A DNA stretch of 5,530 bases from Staphylothermus sp. (GTDB lineage Archaea > Thermoproteota > Thermoprotei_A > Sulfolobales > Desulfurococcaceae). The DNA lies in NCBI GenBank assembly GCA_021159785.1, contig JAGHDU010000048.1, forward strand, positions 1 to 5,530, in the 5' to 3' direction. Under the pieces are notes generated by a model. The model was not told the DNA's origin, did not search any database, and saw only the letters and a program-made list of their open reading frames with translations. Of the stretch, positions 1-5,530 are shown one piece after another (within the stretch, counting starts at the first letter, position 1; the number at the start of each line of letters is the position of its first letter). Made by a program: the position numbers and the translations under genes.

Positions 1-1027
1 CTACGTCACTCTGAGGTAACTCTTCTCTCAGCTTTGTATATGCAGCGTAAATTGTTGCTGATGTTGGCTCTACTATGAATCCTTTTTGGAATAATTCGCT
101 TAAGGCTTTCCTTATGTCAGAGTTGCCTACTAGGATTATTTTTCCTCGGAATCTTTTCAAGTAGTGAACTATAGTGTTTATTCTTGGAGGATTAGCTACG
201 AGTATACCATCGGCAAGTTCGGATTTTTCACCTTCTTTCTTTGCTCCATAAATTTTCTCGTACACAGGTTGAACGCTGTATCCTTGGACAGCGATAGGTA
301 TTGGTACTTTATTTATTATGCCAATTTTTTTCAAATATTCAAATCCGTGAAGTACTCCTAGAAATAATCCGCCAGAACCCACTGGTATAACTATATAATC
401 AGGTACTCCGTATTCTTCGAAGATTTCGAAGGATATAGTGGAAGCACCAATAATATAGAAGTAGCTCCAAGTGTGTGCTACATAATAGGAGTTTTCTACA
501 TATTGTAAAACAATATTACTTGCACCTGTTCTTGTAGGGGCTTCTACGATTTTACCACCTAGTAATTGAACTAATTTCTTCTTGCCGATAGGGGCATATG
601 ATGGCATGATAATGGTTGCTTCTAAACCATAAACTTTAGAATAAAGAGTCACTGAAATTCCAGTGTTGCCACTAGTATCTTCTACTACATTTCTGTAATT
701 CATTAAATAGGCATAAGTTATAGACAATAGTGTTCCGCGATCCTTAAAGCTTCCCGAGGGATTCATATATTCTAACTTATAAAGCAGCTTATGTCGTCCA
801 TTTTCATCAATAATAAGTGGTGTACCACCTTCGCCCCGTGTCTTAATTGGTTTAAACGGAAAGTACGATGAATATCGTAGAAACCTATTTCCTCTTGGTT
901 CAAACACTTCTTCATACTCTATATCTAAGGGATTCCCACACTTTGGACATTTCCAGTAATACTTATTCCATATACTTTCCTTGAAACCACATTTTGGACA
1001 AAACCAATGGGCAGTTCTCTCACTCAT
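1..1027 (-). CDS. Threonine synthase-like PLP-dependent enzyme (C-terminus cut by window edge)
   Basis: Translating the minus strand from ATG at 1027 gives 342 residues with no stop before the window ends. An N-terminal zinc ribbon (C10-x2-C13 and C27-x2-C30, then NPLDIEYE) is typical of archaeal threonine synthases. The fold type II PLP core follows: GGTPL at 67-71, the Schiff-base lysine K95 in NPSGSFKDRG, SGNTG at 119-123, the phosphate-binding loop GSGG at 217-220, an ELADGILVANPPR segment near 270-282, and EPTSA at 320-324. Family members convert O-phosphohomoserine to threonine plus phosphate in the cytosol. The core SGNTG/GSGG motifs differ somewhat from classical ThrC (STGNT, GNGG), so a paralogue acting on another hydroxy- or phospho-amino acid is possible. 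Family length suggests only a few tens of residues are missing. AGGTG lies 5 nt before the ATG, and the gene follows the glycosyltransferase by 24 nt, so they are probably co-transcribed. Fold and family are secure; the exact substrate is not. Confidence 0.88.
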   Translation of the reverse strand, partial: MSERTAHWFCPKCGFKESIWNKYYWKCPKCGNPLDIEYEEVFEPRGNRFLRYSSYFPFKPIKTRGEGGTPLIIDENGRHKLLYKLEYMNPSGSFKDRGTLLSITYAYLMNYRNVVEDTSGNTGISVTLYSKVYGLEATIIMPSYAPIGKKKLVQLLGGKIVEAPTRTGASNIVLQYVENSYYVAHTWSYFYIIGASTISFEIFEEYGVPDYIVIPVGSGGLFLGVLHGFEYLKKIGIINKVPIPIAVQGYSVQPVYEKIYGAKKEGEKSELADGILVANPPRINTIVHYLKRFRGKIILVGNSDIRKALSELFQKGFIVEPTSATIYAAYTKLREELPQSDV

Positions 1028-1032
1028 GTTAA

Positions 1033-1037
1033 CACCT
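1033..1037 (-). promoter_or_regulatory. Shine-Dalgarno site of the threonine synthase-like gene
   Basis: AGGTG on the minus strand sits 5 nt upstream of the ATG at 1027 and matches the archaeal anti-SD complement TGAGGTGATC. It lies in the 24-nt spacer after the glycosyltransferase stop codon, so this gene has its own initiation site rather than relying on a start/stop overlap. It fixes the chosen start just ahead of the zinc ribbon. Confidence 0.75.
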
Positions 1038-1051
1038 ACTATATGGTTTAC

Positions 1052-2038
1052 TTATATCTTAGATTCAAGTATAAGCTCGATAAGATTTTTGGCACCATTA
1101 CCTTTAATATCTGGGGGCGGTTTTACCTTATTTATAGTATCTAGTATAGTTTCTGGATCTGGATCAACTAATACTTTGGCGTTAACCTTCTTAGAGAATA
1201 GTACAATGTCTTGAAAAGTAGCTGCTGAAGACCATTCGGGGTTCCAGTAAATAACTATAGGCTTCTTATATGTAACAGCTGCTTCTAGTAAAGTAACACT
1301 AGTATGGCCGACAACAATACGCGCTCCTGCAATCCATTTATCTATGTCAGGGTCAAAATCAAAGACTATCCAATCGGGTCTTAACTTTTTATAATGTTCT
1401 GGGTTCAAACGACCTGTTTGTAACACCACGTTCGTTAAAGGTGTTTTGACGAGGTTATCATATAATTCTTTGTCTCCTTCAAAGCCTCCAATGACGAGAA
1501 TATATCCTTTATCTTCAATTCTGTATTTTCTTTTCTTTACAATCGGACCCACAACAATACCTTTCTTGTATAATCTTTTCTGCTCTTCCCAATGAAGTAT
1601 GGGTATAGCTATTGTTTTTGCTAATAAGCTTACAGTTTTCCCACGTGTAACGAATCTATCATGACTTTCTATAGCAAGGATTTTTGCATGATTTTTCTTA
1701 ACCTTAGCTATTATTGCTGGAAGTATTGAGTGATTACTGCCGCTTGCTATAACATAGTCGTATTCTTTGATTCTTTTAATTGATTGTATAAGTGCGATTG
1801 GGAAATTACACAACATTTTATAATATCTTTCATAAGGCTGTCTAAGCTTTTTAATACAGAAAATGTTATCAACGTAATCTTCTAAGAGTTTTTTAGACCA
1901 CTTATCTTGACATGGGATTACAGCATCGAGTTTGAAGGAATAATCTTTTTTATATTCACTAAATCTCTCAGCTAATGCTCTACAATATCCTGTATGACCA
2001 CCACCACTAGCAATTAGCAATACTCTCTTTTCAGCCAA
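1052..2038 (-). CDS. Alg14-Alg13 type (Agl24-like) GT-B glycosyltransferase, probable lipid-linked GlcNAc transferase
   Basis: This 328-residue protein has the architecture of fused Alg14 and Alg13, the eukaryotic UDP-GlcNAc transferase pair that makes chitobiose on dolichyl pyrophosphate; bacterial MurG is a more distant relative. The N-terminal, Alg14-like half (about 4-165) starts with a beta strand and the glycine loop SGGGH at 11-15, and carries ASGSNHS at 98-104 and IESHDRF at 123-129. H15 and E124 probably match the residues reported as essential in Sulfolobus acidocaldarius Agl24. The C-terminal, Alg13-like half (about 178-328) has a GGFEGD loop at 184-189, QTGR at 207-210, GHTSVTLLEAA at 244-254 (E252 in the place where related enzymes hold the nucleotide ribose) and KPIVIYWNPEW at 259-269. 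No clear transmembrane anchor is seen, unlike eukaryotic Alg14, so peripheral binding to the inner membrane face is likely. The start is TTG: an in-frame TAG lies directly upstream, and TGAGG is placed 9 nt before it. The threonine synthase-like gene follows after 24 nt. Donor and acceptor are inferred from family. Confidence 0.82.
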   Translation of the reverse strand: MAEKRVLLIASGGGHTGYCRALAERFSEYKKDYSFKLDAVIPCQDKWSKKLLEDYVDNIFCIKKLRQPYERYYKMLCNFPIALIQSIKRIKEYDYVIASGSNHSILPAIIAKVKKNHAKILAIESHDRFVTRGKTVSLLAKTIAIPILHWEEQKRLYKKGIVVGPIVKKRKYRIEDKGYILVIGGFEGDKELYDNLVKTPLTNVVLQTGRLNPEHYKKLRPDWIVFDFDPDIDKWIAGARIVVGHTSVTLLEAAVTYKKPIVIYWNPEWSSAATFQDIVLFSKKVNAKVLVDPDPETILDTINKVKPPPDIKGNGAKNLIELILESKI

Positions 2039-2047
2039 CTAGTCCAT

Positions 2048-2052
2048 CCTCA
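2048..2052 (-). promoter_or_regulatory. Shine-Dalgarno site selecting the TTG start
   Basis: TGAGG on the minus strand lies 9 nt before the TTG codon at 2038-2036. It touches an ATG at 2047-2045 with no spacing, so it can serve the TTG but hardly that ATG. This supports the unusual start codon of the glycosyltransferase. The protein N-terminus fits too, since the first beta strand begins at about residue 5. Confidence 0.65.
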
Positions 2053-2082
2053 ATTGTACAGGTATTTATGTCTTCAAGATAT

Positions 2083-2120
2083 GGTTTAAAGTCAAGAAAA
2101 TATTGTTATAAATAAATTTT
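2083..2120 (-). promoter_or_regulatory. Candidate promoter of the glycosyltransferase/threonine synthase-like operon
   Basis: Two TATA-like elements lie on the minus strand of this AT-rich spacer. AAAATTTATTTATAAC at 2120-2105 has an A-rich stretch that could be the BRE and would give a leader of roughly 45 nt. TTTAAACC at 2090-2083 would place the transcript start near 2060, leaving a leader of about 20 nt that still includes the TGAGG site. The second fits the short leaders common in crenarchaea. The spacer is so AT-rich that chance matches are easy, so the exact box is uncertain. Confidence 0.4.
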
Positions 2121-2137
2121 ATGAAGTTATTGTAATT

Positions 2138-2142
2138 AAAAA
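2138..2142 (-). terminator. Weak T-run terminator candidate after EF-2
   Basis: A TTTTT run on the minus strand starts 18 nt past the EF-2 stop codon, within a very AT-rich stretch, and a further TTTT lies at 2100-2097. Archaeal RNA polymerase can terminate at such T-runs without a hairpin, and I see no stem-loop. The call rests only on the T-run and its place between two separately initiated genes. Confidence 0.3.
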
Positions 2143-2160
2143 TTAGGTGATTATGTATTA

Positions 2161-4371
2161 TTAGAACCCGATAAAGTCTTCTGGCTTTTGTGGCTCTGGT
2201 TTTAATCCTTTTCTTTCTCTAATCTTTCTAACGAGGTCCATTAGCATTGAGTCTGGTACTGGCGCCCATCTGCTGAATTCTTGTCCCCATATCGCTTTAC
2301 CTGCCGTAGCGCCTCTTAGTTGCTCTGCTAAGTCAAATGTTTCTGCTACTGGGATTTCAGCAATGATCCTGACTACTGGGCCTTGTTGAAGTACCTGTAA
2401 TATTCTTCCACGTTTCTTCGTGATGATTGTTGATATGTTTCCGAGGTATTCCATTGGGGCTTTTATATCTAGTTTCTGAATTGGTTCTAATAGTGTTGGT
2501 CTAGCTGTTAGCATTCCTGCGTAAATAGCATTTCTTACAGCAGGATATATCTGTCCTGGACCACGGTGGGCAGGGTCTTCGTGAATTATAGCGTCGTGGA
2601 GTATTATCTTAACGCCTCTAACTGGTTCCATTGCTAATGGTCCTTCGCGCATTGCCAGTCTGAATCCTTGGATGATGGTATCTTTTACTTCGCGTAAATG
2701 TTGTACACCCGTTGTTAAGTCTACGAATACATTTATGTTTTCATCGATAGCCCATATTCTTCTTGCTTGGTCGGTTGGCCATCCAGCTTCTTCACGTAAG
2801 ATCTTAGCTCTCTGTTTCGGATCAATATCTTCTGTAATTATTCCATCGTGTATTAGCTGTATGGTCTTCTCATCTAGTGGCTCAACACTAATGTATAGTT
2901 TGTTGTGCTTGTTGGGTGATTTACCTTCGAATACCTTGCTCTTGTCTCTTATGCTTTCACGGTATACAATTATTGGTGGTGAGGCTTCAACTTCTAAACC
3001 ATAGTTTTCTTTAAGGAATGTTAGTGCTATTTCGATGTGTAATGGACCCATACCACTTAGCAGATACTCTCCTGTTTCTTCGTTAATTCTAACAACGAGG
3101 CTTGGGTCCTCAATACTTAACTTGTGAAGTGCTTCAATAAGCTTGGGAAGATCTCTTGGGTTCTTAGGCTCTATGGCTACAGTGACTACTGGTTCGCTGA
3201 TCATCCTTAATCTCTCGAATGGTACCATTACATCTTTGTACTCTACTGCTACAACTGTTTCTCCAGCTCTGGCTTTGTCTAATCCTAGAACAGCTGCTAT
3301 GTTTCCAGCAACTATTTCGTCTGCTAATTCTCTATATGGACCCATATACAGACTTACTTGCAGGACCTTTTGTTTCATTCTAGCGTTTACTAACCAAACT
3401 TCTTCGCCAGCTCTAAGAGTGCCAGAGAATACTCTGCCTGTTCCAACCAGTCCTGCGTGTGGATCTATTCTTACGTCATTTATTAGCATTACAAGTGGGC
3501 CGTTCGGATCGGCTTCGATCATTGCTTTAGCGATTTCACTGTTTAGATCTCCGTGCCAGATCTTGGGTATTCTATATTTTTGTGCTTCACGTGGATTAGG
3601 TATGAACTTTACTACCATGTCTAGAACAGCTTCGTGTAGTGGAGCTAATTTCTGTAGCTCTGGTAAAGCTTCTTTTCCTTTCTTGTATAATTCTACTATG
3701 TCGCTGAACTTGATCCCTTTTTCCTTAGCCATTGGTACAGTGAAGCCCCATCTGTCACGTGCTGAGCCAAAAGCTACTTGTCCTTTTGCTGGGTCTAGCT
3801 GCCATTGTGTTTTGAATTCTTTATCTGCATATGTTGCTATTAGCTGGTTGACTTCTTTTATTATCTGGACAAATCGTTGTTGTATTTCCTGTGGAGATAA
3901 TCTTAATTCTTTAATTAATCTATCAACTTTGTTAATGAATAATATTGGTCTAACTCTCTCCTCTAATGCGGCTCTCAAATACATTTCTGTCTGAGTCATA
4001 ACTCCTTCGACTGCATCCACAACTAGTATTGCACCGTCAATAACTCTCATTGCACGTGTTGTTTTTGCTGAGAAGTCGACGTGTCCAGGAGTGTCTATTA
4101 AGTTAACTACGTATGGTTTACCTTTGTATTCGTGGTAGAGTGATATGTTAGCTGATTTTACCGTGATTCCTCTTCTTTGCTCTACATCTAGATAATCAAG
4201 GGCTAATGCTTCACCGGCTATTTTTTCTGATATTATACCAGCAGCTGCTAACAAGCTGTCCGATAGTGTTGTTTTTCCGTGGTCTACGTGGGCTGTTATA
4301 CCGATATTCCTTACTTGTTCAAGGTTTTTCATTATTCTAAGTATTTCAGTTGTTTGTTTATATCTTACCAT
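2161..4371 (-). CDS. fusA: Translation elongation factor EF-2 (aEF-2)
   Basis: EF-2 is the GTPase that drives tRNA and mRNA translocation on the ribosome after peptide transfer. The 736-residue product has the usual archaeal length. The G domain shows G1 AHVDHGKT at 27-34, G2 RGIT at 67-70, G3 DTPGH at 93-97, G4 NKVD at 147-150 and a G5-like SAR at 203-205. Domain II (about 290-385) includes [11 protein letters not shown]. Domain III holds [13 protein letters not shown] at 438-450. Domain IV carries [15 protein letters not shown] at 597-611, in which H602 is the expected diphthamide histidine. A domain V region and the conserved end EDFIGF follow. The start at ATG 4371 keeps the N-terminal VRYKQ sequence conserved in archaeal EF-2; the internal Met14 would lose it. 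The gene stands outside any ribosomal-protein cluster visible here and has its own promoter-like spacer. The switch II neighbourhood reads [10 protein letters not shown], somewhat off the common DFSG-VTRS form. The reading frame is intact. Confidence 0.98.
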   Translation of the reverse strand: MVRYKQTTEILRIMKNLEQVRNIGITAHVDHGKTTLSDSLLAAAGIISEKIAGEALALDYLDVEQRRGITVKSANISLYHEYKGKPYVVNLIDTPGHVDFSAKTTRAMRVIDGAILVVDAVEGVMTQTEMYLRAALEERVRPILFINKVDRLIKELRLSPQEIQQRFVQIIKEVNQLIATYADKEFKTQWQLDPAKGQVAFGSARDRWGFTVPMAKEKGIKFSDIVELYKKGKEALPELQKLAPLHEAVLDMVVKFIPNPREAQKYRIPKIWHGDLNSEIAKAMIEADPNGPLVMLINDVRIDPHAGLVGTGRVFSGTLRAGEEVWLVNARMKQKVLQVSLYMGPYRELADEIVAGNIAAVLGLDKARAGETVVAVEYKDVMVPFERLRMISEPVVTVAIEPKNPRDLPKLIEALHKLSIEDPSLVVRINEETGEYLLSGMGPLHIEIALTFLKENYGLEVEASPPIIVYRESIRDKSKVFEGKSPNKHNKLYISVEPLDEKTIQLIHDGIITEDIDPKQRAKILREEAGWPTDQARRIWAIDENINVFVDLTTGVQHLREVKDTIIQGFRLAMREGPLAMEPVRGVKIILHDAIIHEDPAHRGPGQIYPAVRNAIYAGMLTARPTLLEPIQKLDIKAPMEYLGNISTIITKKRGRILQVLQQGPVVRIIAEIPVAETFDLAEQLRGATAGKAIWGQEFSRWAPVPDSMLMDLVRKIRERKGLKPEPQKPEDFIGF

Positions 4372-4374
4372 TTA

Positions 4375-4383
4375 GATCAACCC
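4375..4383 (-). promoter_or_regulatory. Probable ribosome binding site of EF-2
   Basis: GGGTTGATC on the minus strand ends 3 nt before the ATG at 4371. Its TGATC part pairs with the GATCA segment of the archaeal 16S rRNA 3' end, and the preceding GG could pair if one T is looped out. This is an imperfect Shine-Dalgarno site, but it supports initiation at 4371 rather than at the internal ATG 39 nt downstream. Confidence 0.45.
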
Positions 4384-4388
4384 TTAGC

Positions 4389-4402
4389 CATAAGCATTTA
4401 TG
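4389..4402 (-). repeat. Short inverted repeat in the EF-2 core promoter
   Basis: The minus strand reads CATAA-ATGC-TTATG, two perfect 5-nt arms around a 4-nt spacer. It lies between the candidate TATA box and the predicted transcription start of EF-2. This is a classic place for an archaeal repressor operator, but arms this short occur often by chance in AT-rich DNA. Confidence 0.35.
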
Positions 4403-4410
4403 TTTAAATA
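4402..4410 (-). promoter_or_regulatory. Candidate TATA box of the EF-2 gene
   Basis: TATTTAAAC on the minus strand lies about 31-39 nt before the EF-2 ATG. At the usual archaeal spacing of about 26 nt from the TATA centre, transcription would start near 4380-4383 and leave a leader of some 10 nt, common for crenarchaeal genes. The A-rich sequence upstream (TGTAAATGGA) could contain a weak BRE. A short inverted repeat directly abuts the box on its downstream side. Confidence 0.45.
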
Positions 4411-4464
4411 TCCATTTACAACTTATTTTCTCATTCTGGGTGATATAGATAGACCGTTATAAAA

Positions 4465-5490
4465 TTATTTGGTATAATTGCTTAATAAACTGTTTAAAAC
4501 CTTTTCAATAACTTTTAGCCCTTGTTTCAGACTACCCTTTCCCTCTGCAACACCTGCGGTATCGTGGCCGCCCCCTTCTCCATTGATTAATTTACCTATC
4601 TTGGGCATAATATCACGCCCGAGACTGATCCTTGTCTTCTGAACAAATAGTTTTGTAGCTCTACCTACAATACGTAGTTTATCATTTGAGGAAACAACGA
4701 ATGCAGCATCAGCGCCTAATTCTATTAATGAGCGTGCAACACTTCCTTCAAATGCACTAACGTGCGTAATAGTGACAATAATATCATTATATCTTTTTAG
4801 AATGAGTCTTTGCGCGCCCTTTAATCTTGCAATACGTTCTGCTAGATCCATTTCTTTATGGAGTCCCTCTAGAGCTTTACTATAATCTGCACTATATTTA
4901 TTTATTAATTCATTTGCTGTATAGAAAGTGTATTTATCTACATAGATAAATCTTCGAGTATCATACAACATACCTGATAGCAATAGTGTTGCTGAAATAC
5001 TCGAGAAATACCATATATTCTCAAGTACAAAATATAGTAGTTCACTAGTACTTGTCAACTTTACAACCAGAGAATGATAACATTTTCTAAATAAGTCTCC
5101 CGGATGGTGATGATCTATGACTATACATTTATTTTGAATAATTTTACCTAGATCTCCTAATTGAACGGAATTACTTGTATCAACAATAACATAATAATCT
5201 ATTAAGTGATCCATGTATTTTCCATATTCTACTTTATAGTATTCCAAAGTTAAACCAAGCTTGTTTAGTAAATACTTAGATGTAGAATTGAGTCCTTCAG
5301 GAAAGAATAAATACGTGTAGTTTTTTCTGGCTTGAAGAAATTCTCTTAATACATAAATCGAAGCTAATGCGTCTGGATCAGCGTTTTTATGTGTGATTAA
5401 TCCAATTCTTAGTCCAGATAAATTAAGAAGTATTTTCTGAAGTTTTTTTGTATTGTTTAATAATTCTTTCAAATTCTTTTCTTGCAACAT
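4465..5490 (-). CDS. DHH/DHHA1 family phosphoesterase (NrnA/RecJ-like)
   Basis: The 341-residue protein belongs to the DHH phosphoesterase superfamily, metal-dependent enzymes that cleave short oligonucleotides, pAp or cyclic dinucleotides. After an N-terminal helix (about 5-24) the catalytic DHH domain shows motif I THKNADPDA (H34, D38, D40), motif II VIVDTS (D104), motif III DHHHP at 126-130 and motif IV GMLYDTRRF (D177). All expected Mn-binding residues are present, so it should be active. The DHHA1 substrate-binding domain occupies about 235-335, with GRATK at 276-280 and the GGGHDTAG loop at 306-313. The length fits nanoRNase/pAp phosphatase NrnA better than long bacterial RecJ or the larger archaeal GAN nuclease. 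No signal peptide or membrane segment is seen, so it is cytosolic. GGTGA lies 8 nt before the ATG, and an in-frame TAA directly precedes the ATG, so no longer form is possible. Its 5' end may overlap an upstream gene by 68 nt. The family is certain; the substrate is open. Confidence 0.9.
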   Translation of the reverse strand: MLQEKNLKELLNNTKKLQKILLNLSGLRIGLITHKNADPDALASIYVLREFLQARKNYTYLFFPEGLNSTSKYLLNKLGLTLEYYKVEYGKYMDHLIDYYVIVDTSNSVQLGDLGKIIQNKCIVIDHHHPGDLFRKCYHSLVVKLTSTSELLYFVLENIWYFSSISATLLLSGMLYDTRRFIYVDKYTFYTANELINKYSADYSKALEGLHKEMDLAERIARLKGAQRLILKRYNDIIVTITHVSAFEGSVARSLIELGADAAFVVSSNDKLRIVGRATKLFVQKTRISLGRDIMPKIGKLINGEGGGHDTAGVAEGKGSLKQGLKVIEKVLNSLLSNYTK

Positions 5491-5530
5491 TTATGGCGTC
5501 ACCAATGATCGTATCATAATCATATATATC
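5423..5530 (-). CDS. Possible C-terminal end of an upstream gene, unrecognised, overlapping the DHH gene
   Basis: A minus-strand frame is open from the window edge to TAA at 5425-5423, giving 35 residues that begin DIYDYDTIIGDAINVARKEF and end KKTSENTS. The part from about residue 10 to 29 could form an amphipathic, charged helix as at many protein ends, and the codons (AGA, ATA, GAA, AAA) resemble the neighbours. No ATG lies in this frame within the window, so any start would be beyond the edge. If real, it overlaps the start of the DHH gene by 68 nt in another frame. I do not recognise the family. It may instead be an accidental open frame, or the upstream gene may end at the TAA at 5493-5491 in the DHH gene's own frame. 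Confidence 0.35.
   Translation of the reverse strand, partial: DIYDYDTIIGDAINVARKEFERIIKQYKKTSENTS
5499..5503 (-). promoter_or_regulatory. Shine-Dalgarno site of the DHH phosphoesterase gene
   Basis: GGTGA on the minus strand lies 8 nt before the ATG at 5490 and is a perfect 5-nt match to the archaeal anti-SD complement. It is the main support for this start, because the codons just after it may also be read by an overlapping upstream frame. Confidence 0.7.

Noticed and set aside
164..361. A 65-codon plus-strand open frame opposite the threonine synthase-like gene.
   Set aside because: It is antisense to the PLP-binding core of a gene supported by many motifs; its hydrophobic look comes from complementing AT-rich codons.
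981..1214. A 77-codon plus-strand open frame spanning the junction of the two left-hand genes.
   Set aside because: It is antisense to the zinc ribbon of one gene and the C-terminus of the other, and shows no domain or initiation signal.
2051..2060. Overlapping palindromes TGTACA and CAATTG just upstream of the glycosyltransferase ribosome binding site.
   Set aside because: Each is only 6 nt, they do not form a larger dyad, and such sites are expected by chance in AT-rich DNA.
2672..3004. A 110-codon plus-strand open frame inside EF-2.
   Set aside because: It is antisense to conserved EF-2 sequence, has no family features and no clear ribosome binding site of its own.
3143..3994. A 283-codon plus-strand open frame lying inside the EF-2 gene.
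   Set aside because: It is fully antisense to conserved EF-2 domains I-III, has no recognisable domain and is rich in Ser/Thr as expected from the complement of EF-2 codons. Long antisense frames are common opposite highly biased genes.
4461..4464. A TTTT run on the minus strand directly after the DHH stop codon, considered as a terminator.
   Set aside because: Four T residues without a stem-loop or neighbouring T-runs are too weak to call in such AT-rich sequence.
5107..5119. Plus-strand GTGATGA followed by CTATGA, resembling C and D boxes of an archaeal guide sRNA.
   Set aside because: The GTGATGA is the complement of the conserved DHHHP codons of the DHH enzyme. No proper CTGA box with a guide-length spacer was found.

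Overview
The window looks like a gene-dense piece of a hyperthermophilic crenarchaeal chromosome, most likely Desulfurococcales and plausibly a Staphylothermus relative. The grounds are the archaeal-type EF-2 with its diphthamide motif, AT-rich DNA with AGA/ATA-rich codon use, GGTG/TGAGG-type Shine-Dalgarno sites, TATA-like boxes close to the start codons, and an archaeal Alg14/Alg13-like glycosyltransferase. The genus is an inference from memory of family sequences; no search was run.

Every convincing gene is on the minus strand, so the order of transcription runs from high to low coordinates. From the right edge: (1) a possible C-terminal tail of an upstream gene, 5530-5423, overlapping the next gene; (2) a DHH/DHHA1 phosphoesterase of the NrnA/RecJ-like type, 5490-4465; (3) a 93-nt spacer carrying a TATA-like box and a short inverted repeat; (4) translation elongation factor EF-2, 4371-2161; (5) a 122-nt AT-rich spacer with a weak T-run terminator candidate and a promoter candidate; (6) a TTG-initiated Alg14-Alg13 type glycosyltransferase resembling Sulfolobus Agl24, 2038-1052; (7) after 24 nt, a zinc-ribbon threonine synthase-like PLP enzyme, from 1027 off the left edge.

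The last two genes probably form one transcription unit. EF-2 appears to have its own promoter. The genes do not make an obvious single pathway: they cover RNA/nucleotide turnover, ribosomal translocation, lipid-linked glycan assembly and amino-acid metabolism. No stretch over 300 bases lacks a gene, and I see no tRNA, rRNA, CRISPR array, insertion sequence or clear small RNA. I found no convincing undescribed system. The points most worth a second look are the Agl24-like enzyme and its partner gene, the overlapping reading frame at the right edge, and a two-codon ATG-GAC-TAG frame abutting the TTG start.
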